This document shows positions 55,519 through 59,265 of a DNA stretch of 59,265 nt, piece after piece. Both the position numbers and the translations under genes were made by a program. The stretch spans positions 1 to 59,265 of the forward strand of contig MKRJ01000029.1 of the NCBI GenBank assembly GCA_001896885.1, read 5' to 3'. Origin of the DNA: Rhizobiales bacterium 65-79. GTDB taxonomy: Bacteria; Pseudomonadota; Alphaproteobacteria; Rhizobiales; Rhizobiaceae. Positions within the stretch are counted from its first letter, which is position 1. Every line of letters begins with the position of its first letter. A model generated the notes under the pieces. It was not told the origin of the DNA. It saw only the letters and a list, made by a program, of their open reading frames with translations, and did no database searches.

Positions 55519-56517
55519 ATGGCGAAGAAATACCGCAACCTCACCGACCGGATCACGGCCGACGCCACCATGCTCGAGGCATACCGCCTCACGTCGCGCG
55601 GCAAGCGGCTGACGCCGGCGCGGCTGGAGTTCAAGGAATTCTCCATCCTCAATCTGGAACAACTGGCGCAGGAGATGCGCACCGGCGCTTACGTCGAGGG
55701 CGCGCCGCACGAATTCAATATCTTCGACCCGAAGCTGCGCACCATCTCAGCGCTTCCGTTCCGCGACCGCATCGCCCAGCATGCGCTCTGCCAGGTGATC
55801 GCTCCGATCTTCGATGCGACACTGCTTCCACGCACCTTCGCGTGCCGGCCGGGCAAAGGAACCCATCGCGCGGCGATCACGCTTCAGGCCGATCTGCGGC
55901 GGCTGTCGGATGACCCCGTCTGTGTCCTCAAGACGGACTTCTCGCGCTATTTCGCATCGATCGGGCGGCCGGTCCTTTGGCAACTTATCGAGACGAAGAT
56001 TTCCTGCCGGGCCACGTTGCGCCTCATCGATGCCATGCTGCCGCGCGAGGGGATCGGGCTGCCGATCGGCAGCTTGGTCAGCCAGATATTCGCCAATGTG
56101 TACGCCGGCGTGGTGGACCGACACCTTCAGCAGGATCTCGGCGAGAGATACTGGTTCCGCTACATGGACGATATCGTCGTACTTGGCCGATCGAGCGAAC
56201 ATCTGCGCGGCGTCAAGGCTTCGATCGAAGCCCTATCTCGTGAGAGGCTCGGCCTTCGTTTCTCGAAATGGAGCATCCAGCCGGCCGCGCGCGGCGTGAA
56301 CTTTGTCGGCTACCGCATCTGGGCGACCCACAAGCTTCTGCGCCGCGATAGTGTCAGCCGAGCACGCCGCAAGATCCGCGCCTATCGCGCCGCTGGCGAC
56401 TACCGGCGGCTGGAGAAGTTCCTCGCCGCCTGGACAGGCCACGCGAGCTGGGCCGATTCCAATAATTTGATGAAGAGCCTCGACCTCGATCAGGGAGGAG
56501 GATTTCCACGTGGTTGA
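55519..56517 (+). CDS. DGR reverse transcriptase
   Basis: A 332-residue group-II-intron-related reverse transcriptase. Motif 3 is LKTDFSRYF (Asp140), motif 4 is IGSLVSQ (183-189), the DGR form in which SQ replaces the SP of other retroelements, and the active site is YMDD (215-218). The thumb follows (FSKWSIQPAARGVNFVGYRI). GGGAGG is eight bases before ATG at 55519. It copies the template into adenine-mutated cDNA. The frame is open upstream through the template. Its stop overlaps the HNH gene start. Confidence 0.95.
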   Translation: MAKKYRNLTDRITADATMLEAYRLTSRGKRLTPARLEFKEFSILNLEQLAQEMRTGAYVEGAPHEFNIFDPKLRTISALPFRDRIAQHALCQVIAPIFDATLLPRTFACRPGKGTHRAAITLQADLRRLSDDPVCVLKTDFSRYFASIGRPVLWQLIETKISCRATLRLIDAMLPREGIGLPIGSLVSQIFANVYAGVVDRHLQQDLGERYWFRYMDDIVVLGRSSEHLRGVKASIEALSRERLGLRFSKWSIQPAARGVNFVGYRIWATHKLLRRDSVSRARRKIRAYRAAGDYRRLEKFLAAWTGHASWADSNNLMKSLDLDQGGGFPRG

Positions 56518-57154
56518 CCATTCCAATATCGGGTGGACTGAGGCAACGCTATTCGGGGGGGCACTTCCTCGCCGTTGCTCGCGCTGTCGATTGGTCAAGC
56601 CAGTCGATCAGTTCAAAGCCGATCGATCAAGACCAGATCGGCACGGCTACATCTGCAAGTCTTGTGAGAGAGTATCAGATATTGCGGTTCCCAACCGAAT
56701 TGAGCGCACCAACGCCAGAAAAGAAGGGCGTGCGTGGTGTCGTGCGTGCAAATCATGGCAGCCTACAGAATACGTAAAGCAGGGTCTTTGCGGAGAGCAC
56801 CGCAGGCAAGCCGATCGAAATCGCTATGCCGTTGATTCAGCGCATAGGGAACGACGTCGGGCGCACTCAACCCTACGGAAGCGTGGCGTCGATCGGATGC
56901 CGGAAATGGCGCGCGAATACTATCTAGAGCTCTTTGATGGAGGCTGCGCCTACTGCGATGGCAGGGCAGACACATGGGACCACGTTATTCCTGTTACGAA
57001 AGGCGGCGCCACCGCACCAGACAACATCCTTCCGGCGTGCATTGCGTGCAATAGCTCCAAACGAGATCGCGATCTCGACGAATGGCTGGCCGCCACTGAC
57101 CGTTCGTTGTCGCCGCAAGCCATCGAACATCTCGCGCACTTTCAGGTGCTCTGA
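56510..57154 (+). CDS. HNH endonuclease with DUF5131-like N-terminus
   Basis: A 214-residue protein with GTG start and a strong GGGAGGAGG ribosome site. Residues 1-13 (MVDHSNIGWTEAT) resemble the first residues of the next gene (MAGPSNIEWCTDS). Then come zinc pairs (CSRCRLV, CKSCERV, WCRACKSWQ) and a C-terminal HNH: CAYCDGRADTWDHVIPVTKG and DNILPACIACNSSKRDRD. It is probably a homing-type nuclease placed between the reverse transcriptase and the DUF5131 gene; the next start is four bases from its stop. Confidence 0.8.
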   Translation: MVDHSNIGWTEATLFGGALPRRCSRCRLVKPVDQFKADRSRPDRHGYICKSCERVSDIAVPNRIERTNARKEGRAWCRACKSWQPTEYVKQGLCGEHRRQADRNRYAVDSAHRERRRAHSTLRKRGVDRMPEMAREYYLELFDGGCAYCDGRADTWDHVIPVTKGGATAPDNILPACIACNSSKRDRDLDEWLAATDRSLSPQAIEHLAHFQVL

Positions 57155-58293
57155 TGGCAGGACCATCAAATATCGAATGGTGCACAGATAGTTGGAACCC
57201 GATCGTCGGCTGCTCCATCCTCTCGCCCGGCTGCACCAACTGCTACGCCATGAAGATGGCGGCGCGCGTCGAGAAGATGGGCACGGCCCCGCACTATGCC
57301 GGCACCACGAAGCCGTCGAAGGCCGGCCCGGTCTGGACTGGCAAGCTGGCGCTCGCGCCGGAGCACATCCTGACCCAGCCGCTGCGCTGGAAGAAGCCGC
57401 GCGCGATCTTCGTTAATTCCATGGGCGACCTCTTCCACGAGGACGTGCCCGACGAATGGATCGACCGCGTCTTCGCCATCATGGCGCTCTGCCCGCAACA
57501 CACCTTCCAGGTGCTGACAAAGCGTTCGGCGCGGATGCGGGAATACATGAATGGCATTCAGTCAAAGGTTCCCTTCCTCGGGCGAATGCCCCTGGAGCGC
57601 ATCCACCTCGAAGCCGCCGGGCATATGGAAGGCGACGGCGGCCTCATGGATATCCTCAAAGAGCACGGCAACATCTATAGCCTCTACTGCTCGGTTCCGT
57701 GGCCCCTTCCCAACGTCTGGCTTGGCGTTTCCGCCGAGCGGCAGGCGGAGGCGGAGGAACGCATTCCCGATCTCCTCGCCACGCCGGCCGCCATCCGCTT
57801 CGTCTCGGCCGAGCCGCTGCTCGGGCCGATCGATTTCGAGACGCTCTGCACGGGATGGGATTTCGTCGATGCTCTTAAAGGGCTCAGATACCACGACGCG
57901 CCCGAGCCCTATGTAGGCGCGAGCAAAGCCTGTCCACATCTCGACCAGATCATCGTTGGCGGCGAAAGCGGCACAGGCGCGCGCCCGATGCATCCGGATT
58001 GGGCACGCCTGATCCGCGATCAATGCGCCCGCGCCGTCGTGCCGTTCTTCTTCAAGCAATGGGGCTCTCACCAAGTCGTCTACGACCGTGATGTCGACGA
58101 TCCGGACTGGCGGAAATGCGCTGTGATCAGGCGCAGATATCCAGCCGGTCGCTGGCTCAACCTAGCAGGCGGCCACGGCTTCCATGGTGAGCGCGTCGTT
58201 TATGCCGTTCCCGTCATCAAACACCGCGCCGGCCGGCTCCTCGACGGCGTCGAGCATAACGGCGTGCCAGCCCGCGAGCTGCCGTTTTCATGA
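57154..58293 (+). CDS. DUF5131 (phage Gp37/Gp68 family) protein
   Basis: A 379-residue protein with IEWCTDSWNPIVGCSILSPG and CTNCYAMKMA near the start, a CxxxCxxC-like cluster as in radical-SAM-type iron-sulfur sites, and later IFVNSMGDLFHEDVPDEWID, HTFQVLTKRSARMREYM, PNVWLGVSAE, FVSAEPLLGPID and VGGESGTGARPMHPDW. The family is common in phages; a radical-SAM role has been suggested but the reaction is not known to me. Coupled to the HNH gene and followed by an ATGA overlap. Confidence 0.85.
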   Translation: MAGPSNIEWCTDSWNPIVGCSILSPGCTNCYAMKMAARVEKMGTAPHYAGTTKPSKAGPVWTGKLALAPEHILTQPLRWKKPRAIFVNSMGDLFHEDVPDEWIDRVFAIMALCPQHTFQVLTKRSARMREYMNGIQSKVPFLGRMPLERIHLEAAGHMEGDGGLMDILKEHGNIYSLYCSVPWPLPNVWLGVSAERQAEAEERIPDLLATPAAIRFVSAEPLLGPIDFETLCTGWDFVDALKGLRYHDAPEPYVGASKACPHLDQIIVGGESGTGARPMHPDWARLIRDQCARAVVPFFFKQWGSHQVVYDRDVDDPDWRKCAVIRRRYPAGRWLNLAGGHGFHGERVVYAVPVIKHRAGRLLDGVEHNGVPARELPFS

Positions 58294-58454
58294 GCACCTT
58301 CCCCTATGTCTATCGATGGGACCGTCAAGGCCGCAAAGGCCAGCCCTGCCGTGTCACCGCGCGCGGCAAGCGGAACTCGATCCGCGTCGAATTCCCCGAC
58401 GGCTACGTGATGATCACCAGCGGCAACGCCATCCGCAAACCCCGAAAGGACTGA
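58290..58454 (+). CDS. Small basic protein
   Basis: A 54-residue protein (MSTFPYVYRWDRQGRKGQPC, RVEFPDGYVMITSGNAIRKP) of beta type with a basic centre, possibly an SH3-like or RNA-binding fold. The ATG overlaps the DUF5131 stop (ATGA) and its stop is three bases from the next ATG. Small proteins of this look accompany DUF5131 genes in rhizobial phages as far as I recall. Confidence 0.6.
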   Translation: MSTFPYVYRWDRQGRKGQPCRVTARGKRNSIRVEFPDGYVMITSGNAIRKPRKD

Positions 58455-58456
58455 CC

Positions 58457-59265
58457 ATGCCCCGCGCCAAGAAGGCCGCCGCCGCTGCCGATTCGCAGAC
58501 GATCTCCGCCTACAAGGGCTTCAACGCCGACTGGAGCTGCCAGGGCTTCCAATATGCCATCGGTGAGACCTATCGCCACGAAGGCGATGTAAAATGCTGC
58601 CCGCAGGAAGATGATCTCAGACGCGGTGCCGGCGGCTTCCACGCCTGCGAGCACCCGCTCAACGTCTTCAGCTACTATGCGCCGGCGACGAGTGTCTTCG
58701 CGGCAGTCGAACTCGGCGGCCAGACCGATCGCGAGAGCGGCGGCGACACAAAGATCGCGACGGCCGAGATCACCATCCGCGCCGAACTCAAACTTCCCGA
58801 GCTGATCGCGGCGGCGATCAAGTACGTCTTCGATCGTGCCAAGTGGGTCGACGGCGATCATACCGATCAGGACGGCGAAGGCGTTCGCTCGAAGAAGGAA
58901 GGGGGCGCTGCCACCGCATCAGGCATCAGAGGCGCTGCCACCGCGTCGGGCGACTGGGGCGCTGCCACCGCGTCGGGCGACTGGGGCGCTGCCACCGCAT
59001 CAGGCATCAGAGGCGCTGCCACCGCATCAGGGCGGTGGGGCGCTGCCACCGCATCAGGGCGGTGGGGCGCTGCCACCGCATCAGGCATCAGAGGCGCTGC
59101 CACCGCATCAGGGCGGTGGGGCGCTGCCACCGCATCAGGCATCAGAGGCGCTGCCACCGCATCAGGCATCAGAGGCGCTGCCACCGCATCAGGCGATCAG
59201 GGCGCTGCCACCGCATCGGGCGATCAGGGCGCTGCCACCGCATCGGGCGATCAGGGCGCTGCCAC
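58457..59265 (+). CDS. DUF7666-like protein with 9-residue repeats (C-terminus outside window)
   Basis: At least 269 residues. Residues about 15-100 match the DUF7666 domain of phage proteins: YKGFNADWSCQGFQYAIGET, CPQEDD, GGFHACEHPLNVFSYYAP, FAAVELGG. From residue 150 an array of GAATASG plus two variable residues (IR, DW, RW or DQ) runs off the window. Such GxxAATASG arrays in phage proteins probably form a beta-helix-like stack. Function unknown. The end is not visible. Confidence 0.75.
   Translation, partial: MPRAKKAAAAADSQTISAYKGFNADWSCQGFQYAIGETYRHEGDVKCCPQEDDLRRGAGGFHACEHPLNVFSYYAPATSVFAAVELGGQTDRESGGDTKIATAEITIRAELKLPELIAAAIKYVFDRAKWVDGDHTDQDGEGVRSKKEGGAATASGIRGAATASGDWGAATASGDWGAATASGIRGAATASGRWGAATASGRWGAATASGIRGAATASGRWGAATASGIRGAATASGIRGAATASGDQGAATASGDQGAATASGDQGAA
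58904..59265 (+). repeat. 27-base tandem repeat array
   Basis: Over 13 units of 27 bases encoding GAATASG plus a dipeptide. The order of dipeptides is IR, DW, DW, IR, RW, RW, IR, RW, IR, IR, DQ, DQ, DQ. Apart from the dipeptide codons the units differ only in tcg/tca-type silent positions. The array continues beyond the window. Confidence 0.9.

Overview
The window looks like a chromosome segment of a high-GC alphaproteobacterium of the order Hyphomicrobiales (Mesorhizobium/Aminobacter-like). The signs are a trigger-factor gene, DUF982 and DUF1515-like small proteins of rhizobial type, and palindromic intergenic repeats of the rhizobial kind. A lambda-like siphovirus prophage fills most of it. 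The prophage runs off the right edge, and no integrase or att site is visible here.

Bases 1-6476 are host or older mobile DNA. They hold a ParB-like protein cut by the window edge and a DUF932 protein, each preceded by a 40-base hairpin leader of the same design. A DUF1232 membrane protein, a fragment of a ChrB N-terminal domain, an AlpA/excisionase-like HTH protein and a RadC fragment follow. Trigger factor (tig) follows two palindromic repeats. From about 6.8 to 8.6 kb there is a zinc-binding protein, a DUF982 protein and a proteasome-like Ntn hydrolase.

From 48.8 kb leftwards (minus strand) the prophage has an almost continuous, tightly overlapped transcription unit: Cro-like and CII-like regulators, a GapR-Rmf fusion, an AAA+ ATPase, three DNA methyltransferases (one broken at a G10 tract), an HNH nuclease, an O-like replication protein carrying internal iterons and an AT-rich stretch, a NusG-like antiterminator, then the late genes. 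Late order is TerS, TerL, gpW, portal, S49 protease, scaffold-like protein, decoration protein D, capsid E, connector and tail terminator, tail tube, tail chaperone with a -1 frameshift site, tape measure, tail tip, fibres, and a lysis cassette (holin, endolysin, Rz/Rz1). Plus-strand cargo genes (a lipoprotein and two other small proteins) sit inside this minus-strand block.

The switch lies at 48.84-48.92 kb. A repeated operator (ATATCC-N8-GGATAT) occupies the spacer of the cro promoter and, 950 bp away, of an identically built rightward early promoter at 49.79 kb. The rightward operon begins with a run of small overlapping genes of unknown function and leads into the most striking element: a complete diversity-generating retroelement (DGR) at 52.9-56.5 kb. 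It has two C-type-lectin-like target genes whose 3' ends differ from a 123-base template almost only at template adenines, a tetraloop hairpin after each variable repeat, an Avd gene, the template repeat, and a reverse transcriptase with YMDD and IGxxxSQ motifs. After it come an HNH nuclease, a DUF5131 protein, and a DUF7666 protein ending in a 27-base tandem repeat array that runs off the window.
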